Shown here one piece after another: positions 47,249-57,096 of a DNA stretch of 64,000 bases. The stretch is from Asaia prunellae JCM 25354 (GTDB lineage: Bacteria > Pseudomonadota > Alphaproteobacteria > Acetobacterales > Acetobacteraceae). The stretch spans positions 124,001-188,000 of the forward strand of contig NZ_BAJV01000004.1 in the NCBI RefSeq assembly GCF_000613885.1. Reading direction: 5' to 3'. Each line of letters opens with the position of its first letter. The first letter of the stretch is position 1. The notes under the pieces are model-generated. The model saw only the letters and a list, made by a program, of their open reading frames with translations, did not search any database and had not been told where the DNA came from. Made by a program: the position numbers and the translations under genes.

Positions 47249-49000
47249 ATGACCATCACGAATGTCTCCCCGGTAGCGAGCTATCTATCAGCGATCAAGG
47301 ACGAAGCTCTAGCCGCGTCCAATTATGCCAAGACTGATATTGCCACCAAACAGGCTGTAGCCGCTTTCGAGAAGAAAGCATCAGGCATTACATCTGCAGA
47401 TGCCCTTCTGAAGGATTATTCCTCACTCAAACTCGTTCTTGGGGCTTTCGGGATGGAGGGCTACAGCAATGCAACCGCTCTCATCAAGGACCTGCTGACA
47501 CAGGACCCGAGCTCAAGCACTTCACTGGCACGCACGTCCCAGAACGCAACCTGGCTCGCTTTTGCTGATGCTTTCAAGGTCTGGGGGCAAAACAAGGGCG
47601 GCGCCTCACAGACAACTTTTATCAATGGCAGCGGTTCCACCGCTCTGAGTACCACCTACACGCCAACAGACACGATTACTCTTACCGCTACCCTTCCTTC
47701 TGCAAGCGGGAAAGGGCAGAGTTACCTATCCCCGAGCATTACGGCCTATGATGACCTCTCAGCTCCCCATCAGATCGCCCTCAAATGGCTTCAGAGCAGC
47801 ACAGATCCTCTGAGCTGGAATGTGTCTGCCTATGATGCAGAGGGCAATGCCCTCGTCAGTAACAACGCTTTCCAGGTCACATTCAATCAGGATGGCACAC
47901 TGGCTTCAGCAACGAATGCCCTGACAGGTGCCGCCGTTTCTGCCAGCACCTCCGGCACTCTATCCCTTCCGATCACACTGAACGATGCCAATGGAACGGC
48001 TCAGGCGATCTCTCTTTCCCTTGGCAAGGTGGGTACAACGGACGGCGTCTCGATGGCGGGAAGCAGCTTTCAATCAAGCAGCACAAGCCAGACCGTCAGT
48101 CTGCAGAATGCAGGTTCTTCAGGCACAACCCTGACCATGCCTTCAGCAACAATCGGCACCCTCGGGGGGACGGGCCAGACCTATCTTACGGCCCCGTTTG
48201 ACCCTAGCCAGTCCTTTAATGACGCAAATAACGTGACACTTGGCCGTACCTATCTGTCCGTGAAATGGGCGCAGGATCCAACCTCGTCCGACACCTGGAA
48301 CGCCTACATTGTCGATCCGTTCGGCTCCAGCGTCAGCAGTACACTGGTCTCGGCGAATTTCGACGATTCTGGCAATCTTCTCAAGGTCAATGGTCAATAT
48401 ACTCACGATATTCCTGCACTCACGGCAACGGTCAATGGCGTTCGCTATACCGTCTCACTGCAAGCGCCGTCTCTGTCGACCAGCGCAGCACCGGTCCAGA
48501 CAGCATTGACCACAGACAGTACCGTCAAAAGTACGATCAATGGTGTTTCCGTAAATCAGATCATCTCGGATTATGAGAAACAGCAATTCGAGACAAATGA
48601 CGATAATACCGATAGCGGCGTTGGCAATGCTCTGTATTTTACCAGAAAAATGTCAGGCGTCACATCAATGAACCAGTTGATGTCAGACAAGACATTGCTG
48701 AAAGTGGTCGAAACAGTGTCAGGATACGATCCCGCCACATTCGGCGCGCTTAACTATACTCAGCAGCTACGCATGTTGTCTTCGAAAATTGATTTCAGCA
48801 AACTCAAGACACCGGAGCAGATACAGAAATACGCCGAACAATATCTGACAATGCTGCAAATAACCCCTCAACCTGCCGATACGCCTGCCAATATGCTGGA
48901 TCTGTTTGGAGGCGACACGTCGAAATCCGGCATACTCGCCCTCTTCAGCGACAATGACTCGTCCTCATCCTCCTCAAGCATTTACTCGGGCCTGTTTTGA
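47249..49000 (+). CDS. DUF1217 flagellar protein with two hook-like (FlgE D2) modules inserted
   Basis: A 583-residue protein. Residues 1-115 (YLSAIKDEALAASNYAKTDIATKQAVAAFEKKASGITSADALLKDYSSLKLVLGAFGME) and 440-555 (VNQIISDYEKQQFE; ALYFTRKMSGVTSMNQLMSDKTLLKVVETVSGYDP) are the two halves of a DUF1217 domain. Between them lie two beta modules (about 141-272 and 307-432). These match those of FlgE: IALKWLQSSTDPLSWNVSAYDAEG against FlgE VALTWNQSETNPLVWTVSAYDTDG. DUF1217 proteins occur in alphaproteobacterial flagellar loci, function unknown. The hook-like modules suggest contact with the hook. It runs directly into fliI. Confidence 0.78.
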   Translation: MTITNVSPVASYLSAIKDEALAASNYAKTDIATKQAVAAFEKKASGITSADALLKDYSSLKLVLGAFGMEGYSNATALIKDLLTQDPSSSTSLARTSQNATWLAFADAFKVWGQNKGGASQTTFINGSGSTALSTTYTPTDTITLTATLPSASGKGQSYLSPSITAYDDLSAPHQIALKWLQSSTDPLSWNVSAYDAEGNALVSNNAFQVTFNQDGTLASATNALTGAAVSASTSGTLSLPITLNDANGTAQAISLSLGKVGTTDGVSMAGSSFQSSSTSQTVSLQNAGSSGTTLTMPSATIGTLGGTGQTYLTAPFDPSQSFNDANNVTLGRTYLSVKWAQDPTSSDTWNAYIVDPFGSSVSSTLVSANFDDSGNLLKVNGQYTHDIPALTATVNGVRYTVSLQAPSLSTSAAPVQTALTTDSTVKSTINGVSVNQIISDYEKQQFETNDDNTDSGVGNALYFTRKMSGVTSMNQLMSDKTLLKVVETVSGYDPATFGALNYTQQLRMLSSKIDFSKLKTPEQIQKYAEQYLTMLQITPQPADTPANMLDLFGGDTSKSGILALFSDNDSSSSSSSIYSGLF

Positions 49001-50475
49001 CCTCCTTACAAGACGATACGCCCCCGCACCTCCATCAGGCAGATTTACACGATGCTTCAGGCAGGGAAGCGGTTTTTTCCGATGCGATCTCTACTCTGAA
49101 AACAATTGCCAGCAATATTCATGTGTCCCTCGATGATGTTCCCGTAGCCATTCTCGAGGGGCGCATTACAGCAGTTATCGGCCTTTCGGTTACAATTGAA
49201 GGCATGAGCCATCTCACAGGAATTGGAGACCGCCTCACTCTGATGGGTCTTGATGGCCGAGAAACCGATGCCGAGATCATCGGCTTTCGTGGCAAGGAAG
49301 CCATCGCCATGCCATTTGGCCCGCTGGATGGACTGGGTGCAGGATGCAAGGCAGTATTTCATCTGTATCCAACAGCCCAACGATCGGTCAGAGCCGGTGC
49401 TGCCCTGACCCTCAATGACGGGCTGATCGGACGTGTCATCGATCCTATTGGGTGCCCGATTGACGGTAGACAGCCTCTTTCACCCAAAGGCAGGGCATGC
49501 AATCTCCGAGCCAGGCCACCGGAAGCGGCGTTACGGGCACGGCTGGGGCCGCGCCTGACCCTCGGCGTCAGCGCGCTCGACCTGTTTACGACGTGTCGTG
49601 AAGGCCAGAGACTGGGACTTTTTGCAGGGTCGGGAGTAGGCAAATCGACCTTGATGGGCATGCTGGCCCGCAACTGCGACTGCGATGTTGCCGTCATTGC
49701 CCTTGTCGGTGAAAGAGGACGGGAAGTCCGCGAATTTCTGGAAGATGACCTTGGTTCAGAAGGTCTGGCCAAAGCTGTAGTCGTCGTCGCTACCTCCGAC
49801 GCCCCTCCCCTGATGCGTCGTGAAGCTGCCTATACGGCCACTACAATCGCAGAGTATTTTCGTGACCAGGGAAAGTCCGTCCTCATTCTTATGGACAGCG
49901 TCACGCGGTTCTGCCACGCCCTGCGTGAAATCGGCCTTTCTTCGGGAGAGCCCCCTGCAACACGAGGGTACCCGCCAAGCGTGTTTGCCGAGCTTCCGCG
50001 GCTGCTGGAAAGAGCTGGCCCCGGATTACCACTCGATGGAAAGCCAGCCGGACAAATTACGGCAATCTATTCGGTTCTGGTTGAAGGCGACGATCACAAT
50101 GAACCTGTCGCTGATGCCGTACGGGGCATACTCGACGGCCATGTCGTCATGGACAGAAGAATTGCCGAAGCAGGCCGGTATCCCGCTATCAATGTCCTGC
50201 GCTCCCTTTCCAGAACAGCCTCGGGATGCAACACCCCGGAAGAAAATTTTCTTGTGCAGGAAGCTCGGGCCAATATGGCTATCTGGGACGATATCCAGGA
50301 TGTCGTTCAGCTTGGAGCCTATCGCGAAGGCAATGATGCACGCTCTGACCTGGCGCTTCGCCTAGCTCCCCAACTCGAAACAATCCTCCGGCAATCGCGT
50401 CCCGAGTACCGATCGCTGGAAGACAGCTTTCTGGCTCTTCGCAATGTTCTGGCATCACAGGGGATACATCAATGA
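48997..50475 (+). CDS. fliI: Flagellum-specific ATPase FliI
   Basis: A 492-residue F1-beta-like ATPase. Walker A GLFAGSGVGKSTL, Walker B region SVLILMDSVTRFCHALREI, VIALVGERGREVREFLEDDL and SLSRTASGCNTPEE are all clear. The C-terminal region includes YREGNDARSDLALRLAPQLE. It powers unfolding and entry of flagellar export substrates at the membrane with FliH, FliJ and FlhA; no fliH is seen here. The TTG at 48997 overlaps the upstream stop (TTGA), and an ATGA overlap couples it to fliJ. The first about 30 residues are poorly conserved, so the start may lie a little downstream. Confidence 0.93.
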   Translation: MTSLQDDTPPHLHQADLHDASGREAVFSDAISTLKTIASNIHVSLDDVPVAILEGRITAVIGLSVTIEGMSHLTGIGDRLTLMGLDGRETDAEIIGFRGKEAIAMPFGPLDGLGAGCKAVFHLYPTAQRSVRAGAALTLNDGLIGRVIDPIGCPIDGRQPLSPKGRACNLRARPPEAALRARLGPRLTLGVSALDLFTTCREGQRLGLFAGSGVGKSTLMGMLARNCDCDVAVIALVGERGREVREFLEDDLGSEGLAKAVVVVATSDAPPLMRREAAYTATTIAEYFRDQGKSVLILMDSVTRFCHALREIGLSSGEPPATRGYPPSVFAELPRLLERAGPGLPLDGKPAGQITAIYSVLVEGDDHNEPVADAVRGILDGHVVMDRRIAEAGRYPAINVLRSLSRTASGCNTPEENFLVQEARANMAIWDDIQDVVQLGAYREGNDARSDLALRLAPQLETILRQSRPEYRSLEDSFLALRNVLASQGIHQ

Positions 50476-50906
50476 CCCGACAGATGCGCGCCCTGCATGG
50501 CCTGATCAGGATACAGGAATCAGAAAAAACACGCGCTGCCAGAGAGCTTTTGGCAACGCGCGAGATCGAGCACCAGGCGCGGGCAGCACTGCAACAGGCC
50601 GAAACCACAATGATGCAGGAACGTCAGATCGCGCAGACAGGCCAAAGCGAGCTCGACGATTTCCGGGCCTGGTTCCCGACAGGCCTCAATACCATAGGCG
50701 CAGCCCGGGAAATGCACGATCAAACCCTGAGAGGGGTTGAAAAAGCACGACTTGAAGCCCTGCAGGTGACGATGACCCTCAAAGCCACACAAGGTGTCTT
50801 TCAGCGTCGGGTAAAAGAGCGTAATGATCTTGCATGCCGCCGGGAAAATGCCGAGCTTGATGAACTCGCCCGATACAGGCACGGAATCAAAACATTCATT
50901 TCCTGA
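50472..50906 (+). CDS. fliJ: FliJ-like flagellar export protein
   Basis: A 144-residue, almost wholly helical coiled-coil protein (LHGLIRIQESEKTRAARELLATREIEHQARAALQQAETTMMQERQIAQTGQSEL; FQRRVKERNDLACRRENAELDELA). Sequence conservation in FliJ is low, so the call rests mainly on size, helix pattern and the ATGA overlap with fliI. FliJ sits in the FliI ring and links it to FlhA. It is followed after 108 bases by a glycosyltransferase gene. Confidence 0.78.
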   Translation: MTRQMRALHGLIRIQESEKTRAARELLATREIEHQARAALQQAETTMMQERQIAQTGQSELDDFRAWFPTGLNTIGAAREMHDQTLRGVEKARLEALQVTMTLKATQGVFQRRVKERNDLACRRENAELDELARYRHGIKTFIS

Positions 50907-51014
50907 AACAAATAATCCAACAGGTCTGATACGACAGGCCCGCACTTGCCTTCCTTTGGTTTATCCCCGTCATTTTGACGGATATTTCATATCCTTTGAG
51001 CGATCAGGACGATC

Positions 51015-51778
51015 ATGCAGCCTACAGAAAACCAGACCGCGAAAATATTTATCGCCACTCCCTGTTTTGGCGGCCTAGTCACCCAGGAATATATGGAATC
51101 CATTATCGCGTGCACGAGCATCATCCGGATTCCGATGACGCTTTCCCTTCTGGGCGATGACGCATGATCAGTCGGGCACGCAATACGCTCGTGCATCAGT
51201 TCTATACCCGCTCGGATGCCTCTCACCTTCTTTTCGTCGATGCTGATATTGGCTTCCCTGCCGAAGCCCCGGCACGCCTGCTGGCCGCCGGCAAGGATGT
51301 CATTGCCGGCCTCTATCCGATCAAGGACCGTTTCTGGGATCGTGGAACCCAAGAGAATCTTAATCGTGGAGAGGGGATGGAAACCGCGTCATTGCGCTAC
51401 GTAGGCGAAACCGACGCCATGCATTCCAGCTGGGAAAAAGGTCCCCTTTTCAGAACCCATTATGCCGGCACCGGCTTCATGATGATCAGCCGCCAGGCGA
51501 TCAGCGCAATGATCAGACATCACCCTGAAACAGCTTATCGTCGCATCGATGCCGCTTCTGGCGATCAGGGCGGCGAATGTCATGCTCTTTTCGACGGAAG
51601 CATAGATCAGGAAACAGGTACCTATCTGAGCGAAGATTTCACCTTCTGCAAACGCTGGCGTGATCTGGGCGGAGAGATCTGGCTTGATACTTCGGTGGAA
51701 CTCACCCACGCAGGCCGTGCTTCTTTCAACGGCAAGCCGTCCTCACGACTTGGCATGATGCATTTCAAGAGCGCCTGA
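51015..51778 (+). CDS. GT-A-type glycosyltransferase, frameshifted near 51165
   Basis: About 254 residues when one base is added between the gca and tga codons at 51162-51167. The first 50 residues (MQPTENQTAKIFIATPCFGGLVTQEYMESIIACTSI) then join LISRARNTLVHQFYTRSDASHLLFVDADIGFPAEAPARLLAAGKDVIAG. VDADIGF is the DxD metal/nucleotide-sugar motif. GTGFMMISRQAI and LSEDFTFCKRWRDLGGEIWLD follow, as in small family-2-like transferases. Lying between fliJ and motB, it may decorate flagellar proteins along with the two TPR/glycosyltransferases (inference). As written it would end at 51167 and restart. Confidence 0.72.
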
Positions 51779-51797
51779 CAGACTCGGCTAGACATTC

Positions 51798-52841
51798 ATG
51801 GCAAAGAAAAACCGTCCCTCTGTCATCATCCGGCGCAAGCGGGACGGAGATCACGAGGCCCATCATGGCGGCGCATGGAAAATCGCCTATGCGGATTTCA
51901 TGACCGCAATGATGGCGTTTTTTCTCGTCATGTGGCTGCTGAATGCAACAACGGACGAACAGAGGCGCGGCATCGCTTCCTATTTCAATCCGCTTGCCGA
52001 TGAAAAATCAGCCGCCCCACCGACCAAACCGATCGACACCCCACCCGCACCAGCCACCTCCGGCAGCAGTTTCGACCGTCTCGTCGATGAGGATCGTTTC
52101 GATACGACGGGCCCCGTACCTGTACCAACCCATAGCCATGGCGCCTCCTCCCCCCGGGAGGACCTTCCACAGACGGATCAGCACAGACACACAGGATATC
52201 GTGAGGCAGTCGCGGCGATCGTACCGATCGGGGGGCCTATGACCGGCGCGGCAAAGGAAACCGGAATTATCGGTTCCGATGCCGCTAACGCTGAGCAGGC
52301 CGCCCTGCAGAACATGGCCGCCAGTATCGGGAAAGCCGTCGGAGCCAACCCCGAAATTGCCACGCATAATGCCAACCTGAACATTTCCTACGGACAGAAC
52401 GAAGTCAGGATCGAACTGCACGATACTGACAACGTACCGATGTTTGATCTGGGATCATCTGTACCGAACAAGGCAGGGCGCGCCATGCTGGATGAAATTG
52501 CCAGATGGCTTGCTCCGATGCCCGAGCAGATCTCCGTTGTCGGATATACAGACGCGGCGCCCTATCATGGCAAGGTCGACAACGCGATGTCGAACTGGAC
52601 CCTCTCTGCAATGCGCGCCGACAGAGCGCGCGAAGTTCTGGTCAGGGCCGGCTATCCTGACACCCGGATTGTCAATGTCTCAGGTGGGGCAGATCGCTCT
52701 TTGGCGGATGAGGCCAATCCTGCCGCAGCAGCCAACCGACGCGTGGTGATTGTCATGCACAGACTTCACCCTTTCACAGGATCACCCTACACCCCCCCTG
52801 TTATCGCGCCATCCAGCCAGGCCAGCCAGGCCAGCCATTAG
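51798..52841 (+). CDS. motB: Flagellar stator protein MotB
   Basis: A 347-residue protein. The N-terminal HGGAWKIAYADFMTAMMAFFLVMWLLNATTDEQRRGIASYFNP has the conserved membrane helix with the proton-binding Asp (YADFMTAMM). A long proline/serine-rich linker (about 65-165) is followed by an OmpA/MotB peptidoglycan-binding domain: FDLGSSVPNKAGRAMLDEIARWLA, ISVVGYTDAAPY, NWTLSAMRADRAREVLVRAG, ANRRVVIVM. It anchors the stator to the wall. Here motB precedes motA, unlike the common motA-motB order. Confidence 0.93.
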   Translation: MAKKNRPSVIIRRKRDGDHEAHHGGAWKIAYADFMTAMMAFFLVMWLLNATTDEQRRGIASYFNPLADEKSAAPPTKPIDTPPAPATSGSSFDRLVDEDRFDTTGPVPVPTHSHGASSPREDLPQTDQHRHTGYREAVAAIVPIGGPMTGAAKETGIIGSDAANAEQAALQNMAASIGKAVGANPEIATHNANLNISYGQNEVRIELHDTDNVPMFDLGSSVPNKAGRAMLDEIARWLAPMPEQISVVGYTDAAPYHGKVDNAMSNWTLSAMRADRAREVLVRAGYPDTRIVNVSGGADRSLADEANPAAAANRRVVIVMHRLHPFTGSPYTPPVIAPSSQASQASH

Positions 52842-52968
52842 AGACACCACCCAATGCCAGCATTGCCACAACAGTAAAAGCCAGGACGCAGATCGATCCC
52901 GGTTGAGATCCAGGAAGCATCGCATCCTGTTATGAAACGACATCTGAGATAGAAACGGACATTACAAG

Positions 52969-53837
52969 ATGCTTTTCCTCGGAGGGCTCCTCTTTTCCCT
53001 GATCTGCGTTTTCGGCTCCTTCGCTGCCTCGGGAGGAGTACTCGGCCCTCTGCTTGCGTCAATGCCTTTCGAGCTTCTGACCATACTCGGATCAGCGCTG
53101 GGCATTTTCGTGATGTCGAATTCCCTCGATGCTCTCAAGGAATTGCCCCATAACTTCAAGCTGGTGCTCAAAGGGCCGCGACATGACAAGGCTTCTTATG
53201 TCGGCCTTCTGGTCATTTTGTTCAGACTCACTCGGCTGGCCAGCTCCAAGGGCGCCATGGCTCTTGAAGCCCATATCGAAAGTCCCGAAGAAAGCACGAT
53301 CTTTTCCCTCTCTCCGGCAGTCAGAGATGATCAGGAGACACGCAATCTTATCTGCGATTATCTCCGGCTGGTCAGCCTCAATCTTGAAGACGCCTATCAA
53401 CTCGATGAGGTCATGGCACGCGAACTCGCCAAGAATGAATCGGAAAAGCTCCATATCCCGGGGAGTCTGACAGAAATTGCAGACGCCCTGCCTGCTCTTG
53501 GCATTGTGGCTGCCGTACTCGGTGTTATCAAAACCATGGCCTCCATCAGCAAACCACCCGCGATCCTGGGAGAAATGATTTCCGGTGCGCTCGTCGGCAC
53601 CTTTCTTGGAGTGCTGCTCTCCTACGGCGTTGTCGCTCCACTTGCCTCCCGTATGAAGCGGTCATCATTCAGGATGGGCGTTATCAGGGCATCATCAAGA
53701 CCGTGCTTGTGGCGCATCTGCAGGGAAATCCGCCACAAGTCAGTGCAGAAATAGGCCGTAAAGACATTCCTCCCCAATTTATGCCAACCTTCTTCGAACT
53801 GGATATGGCATTGTCCGAAGCGCAGGCTGCAAACTGA
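52969..53837 (+). CDS. motA: Flagellar stator protein MotA, frameshifted near 53660
   Basis: About 289 residues after adding one base at 53659-53661. Four membrane helices include LLFSLICVFGSFAASGG and the pair ADALPALGIVAAVLGVIKTMASI and LGEMISGALVGTFLGVLLSYGVVAPLASRM. The repaired C-terminus reads VIIQDGRYYQ-like QDGRYQGIIKTVLVAHLQGNPPQVSAEIGRKDIPPQFMPTFFELD, the usual MotA tail. As written it ends aberrantly at 53754. With MotB it makes the proton-driven stator. It starts 127 bases after motB. Confidence 0.9.
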
Positions 53838-53868
53838 CCATGAGCCGAAACTCCAGAGCCGAAAGTTC

Positions 53869-56197
53869 ATGATGAGAGTTCGTACCAACTCATCGCTTGC
53901 AGACGACCTCACGCAAGGTGTGAAGACTGGCCCTTATTCAGGGACCAGCCCGATCACGCTCACTCAGGCAAGCCTCACCACGAAGGATTCCGGGTCTTTC
54001 AGCGCACAGTTACAGGTTGCCCGTGGAACAGACAGTTCGGAAGAGCCAGACCTGGGCAAGGAAATCTCCGCACCAACTCATTCTGGGTCAAGAACATTTA
54101 ATATCCTGAACAGTAATACCATTAGTACAACCAGTCTTGGTTACGTCATTTCCGGATACGCCTCCCCCGGTACACAGGCGACAGCCCAAAATCCCAGCCA
54201 GATGGGAGAGCCTGCTTCATCACACACTCAACCGTGCCCGTGCAAACGGGAAAAACACATCATGCTGTTTCTGACAAGCTGACGCATACCGGATCTGAAA
54301 GCGTCAATTCCGGCATAGTCGATCCCGGTGACGTCGCCGTTATTGCCACCCCGGGGATCAGTGCAGAAATTTCCGTTCTGTCGTCGCAGATCCAGAATCC
54401 TGTCTCACAGAGTCCCTTGTCTGGTTCCGACACTTTGCCCATGACAGTCAGTGATTGCCCGGACTACCCTTTCTCATCGACAGTATCCTGCTTCAGGCCT
54501 CTCCCAGCTACAGGCAACGTCACTTCTCTTGGTTCACCGGGTATTCCGGCCGGAAAATCACTTCCTTTTCACGTATCAGATGCCGCGCCCCTTGCGTTGT
54601 CACAAACACAACCTTCGAACCGGGACGATTTTTCCTCGACATTGAAGCAAACTGAACCAGATGCGTCGCAGACCATTTCCAGAACCGTGAGGCCTGGCTC
54701 GTTATTGCCCGTGCCTGATGGAATCAGCATTGCAAATGTCATGCTGAGCAAGAGCGGGACAGCATCTCCAAACGCCCCGGTCCAGACTGGCTGGGCGGCG
54801 ATCACGGATGAGAATAAAAAGCTTGTGGCTCCGGCAGGGTCACATGCTCCCGAGGACAGCACGACGGCCCCAGTGGCACAGACATCTTTTACCCCCCAGG
54901 TTTCCGGGTCCTCCCTGTCAGGGAACGAACATCAGGAGCTACCCGGAAACAGCTTTCCGGCCTCGCTCCCGTCAATGGCAACGGCGACACGTTCCACAGT
55001 GACCTTTTCTCCATCCATAGCCGAGGCGGGAGGCAGAACCTCACCCTCATCTCAAGTGATGCAAACGAACCAGACATCGGCTCAGGAGAAGAGTGTTTCT
55101 GATGTATCCACTTCATCCTGCATGTTAACAGAGTCGCATGTTACACCCGTCACCAACCTTGCCGCGACCATTTCCGGCCAGACAGAGGCAGGCATCAACA
55201 CAGCTGGGGCTTCCGCTCTTGCATCACCGCAGTCTGCCCTCAAGCGGCAAAATGCCACTCAGTCAAATGTTCCTCTGAATCCCCCCCTGCCACGGCGCCA
55301 ACAGTGACAGAAGCCAACGGGCAACCAGTTACACATCCCGCTTCCGGCAGAACCGCAGCAAAAAGTCAGGCTTCGGACAGTTCTGTCATCAAATCACCAG
55401 CGCTCCCCCTGTCAGTATTCTCACCCGAGATATTTCCCGTTTCGACCTCCCAAGAGGCTCAGAAAACTGTTCCGCCCGCGATGGCTGTCAACGACGGCAC
55501 AGCGCAGGATACCCCATCAGACCGAAGTGCTGCTGAGGCTTCGGATGAGCGGTCGAGGTCGGCTATGCCGACTAGTACGCCGGTCGCAACGATCTCGGCA
55601 ATCGTTCACAGCCTTTCCGAATTTCAGTCCTACGTCGCAAATCACGTAAGCCCTGCAAATCCTGCGCCTGGTGCGCAAGAATCATCTGGCGAAACATTTT
55701 CGTCGACCAGTTCAGATTCCTACGGAAAGAAAGCTCTGCCTGCGACGCCCAGCACTCTCTCTATGATAGTGCAGACAGACGACAATATCCCTGTGCGCCT
55801 CACTCTTGGAGCAGAAGGAGGCGTGGCGACGAGTATTACGCTTGAAAGTCAGGATGATCTGATGACACAGCGTCTGACCAACAGCAAAAAAGAGCTTCTC
55901 GATGCGATGAACTCTGCCGGGGTGGATACAAGCCTGATCACAATCAACATCGTGACAATGCCGCTCCAGACAAGCGATATTCATGCTGGTCACACATATC
56001 ATGACTTTTCAGGCCAACCGAATTTTTCCGGAGGTTTTACGGGAAGTAATGCCCAGCAGAACCAGCAGAACGGCTCATCAAACCCACGTTTCTGGCAGGA
56101 GACGCAGTCATCTGACAGGTCCGTTTCGCCAGGCATACGCTCTACGCCTTCCCCATTGGCAACAAGGGCTAACGGCGGCGTCAACATAACCGCCTGA
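53869..56197 (+). CDS. fliK: Flagellar hook-length control protein FliK, broken by two frameshifts
   Basis: About 776 residues once two C runs are each lengthened by one (54232-54233 and the C7 at 55281-55287). The N-terminal about 600 residues are Ser/Thr/Pro-rich and low complexity, as expected for the secreted ruler. The C-terminal domain has VQTDDNIPVRLTLGAEGGVATSITLESQDDLMTQRLTNSKKELLDAMNSAGVDTSLITINIV, like the Flg_hook domain that switches export specificity. As written there are three separate frames (to 54282, 54234-55307, 55304-56197). Location between motA and flgD agrees. Confidence 0.78.
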
Positions 56198-56230
56198 CCC
56201 CTCGCAATCGCTTATCAAAGGGTATGACCT

Positions 56231-57004
56231 ATGAGTACATCAACGATCAGCAACGAGACCAAGCTGATACAGGCAGCAGAAGCAACAGCAAAAGCTTCAG
56301 CCAATTCCTCGTCATCAGGCAGCTCGTCAGACTCCAGCTCCGCAGCCAGTCTTGGCCTTTCCTCTCTGGCCAGTAACTACACGACATTTCTGACCTTGTT
56401 GACGACCCAGCTTCAGCACCAGGATCCGAGCAGTCCCATGAGTTCGGATTCCTTTACATCAGAACTGGTACAGTTTGCCGGAACGGAGCAGCAGGTCCAG
56501 ACCAACACCAAGCTTTCCTCCCTGATTTCGCTCAACGAAAGCAGTCAGCTAAGCGCCGGGAGCCAATGGATCGGACAGGTGGCCACGGCAACCTCAACGA
56601 CACTACCCCTGCAAAACAGCTCTGCTTCTCTGAGCTTTTCAGCAACAAAAGGTCAGACGGTCGCAATCGCCATCAGCGATTCCAGCGGCAAAATTGTCAA
56701 AACCGATACAGGTACAGCGGCATCCAGCACCAATAACTGGAGCTGGAATGGTACAGATAATTCCGGTACCCAACTTGCTGATGGCGCCTATAGCGTCTCG
56801 GTCAAAACAATCGATTCAACCGGTACCACGTCTGACCTTCCCTTTACGATCAAGGGAACGGTGACAGGTGTCCATAAAGGAAGCTCAGATCTCGAAGTGG
56901 AAATGGGTCAGACTTCTATCCCACTAGCAAACATCACCAATTTCACAGCGGCCACAACGAGCGGTTCAAAAAGCAGCACCGACACCGGAAGCACTGCAAG
57001 CTGA
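56231..57004 (+). CDS. flgD: Flagellar hook-capping protein FlgD
   Basis: A 257-residue hook scaffold. After a Ser-rich N-terminus come LASNYTTFLTLLTTQLQHQDPSSPMSSDSFTSELVQFAGTEQQVQTNTKLSSLI (FlgD signature), then IGQVATATSTTLPLQ, a tudor/FnIII-like region (WSWNGTDNSGTQLADGAYSVSVKTID) and an end with VEMGQTSIPLANITNF. It caps the growing hook and guides FlgE addition. It follows fliK by 33 bases and ends at a perfect hairpin. Confidence 0.92.
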   Translation: MSTSTISNETKLIQAAEATAKASANSSSSGSSSDSSSAASLGLSSLASNYTTFLTLLTTQLQHQDPSSPMSSDSFTSELVQFAGTEQQVQTNTKLSSLISLNESSQLSAGSQWIGQVATATSTTLPLQNSSASLSFSATKGQTVAIAISDSSGKIVKTDTGTAASSTNNWSWNGTDNSGTQLADGAYSVSVKTIDSTGTTSDLPFTIKGTVTGVHKGSSDLEVEMGQTSIPLANITNFTAATTSGSKSSTDTGSTAS

Positions 57005-57012
57005 AAACATTC

Positions 57013-57042
57013 TCCTCGCGACAAGGTCTGTTGTCGCGAGGA
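57013..57042. terminator. Bidirectional hairpin between flgD and the CtrA-like regulator
   Basis: Perfect 12-base arms TCCTCGCGACAA and TTGTCGCGAGGA enclose a GGTCTG loop nine bases after the flgD stop and about 55 bases from the convergent gene's stop. Confidence 0.65.
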
Positions 57043-57096
57043 ACAGTGACTGAAGATACCCGACCCCTCTATGGAGCAGATTCCACCTGATGCAGG

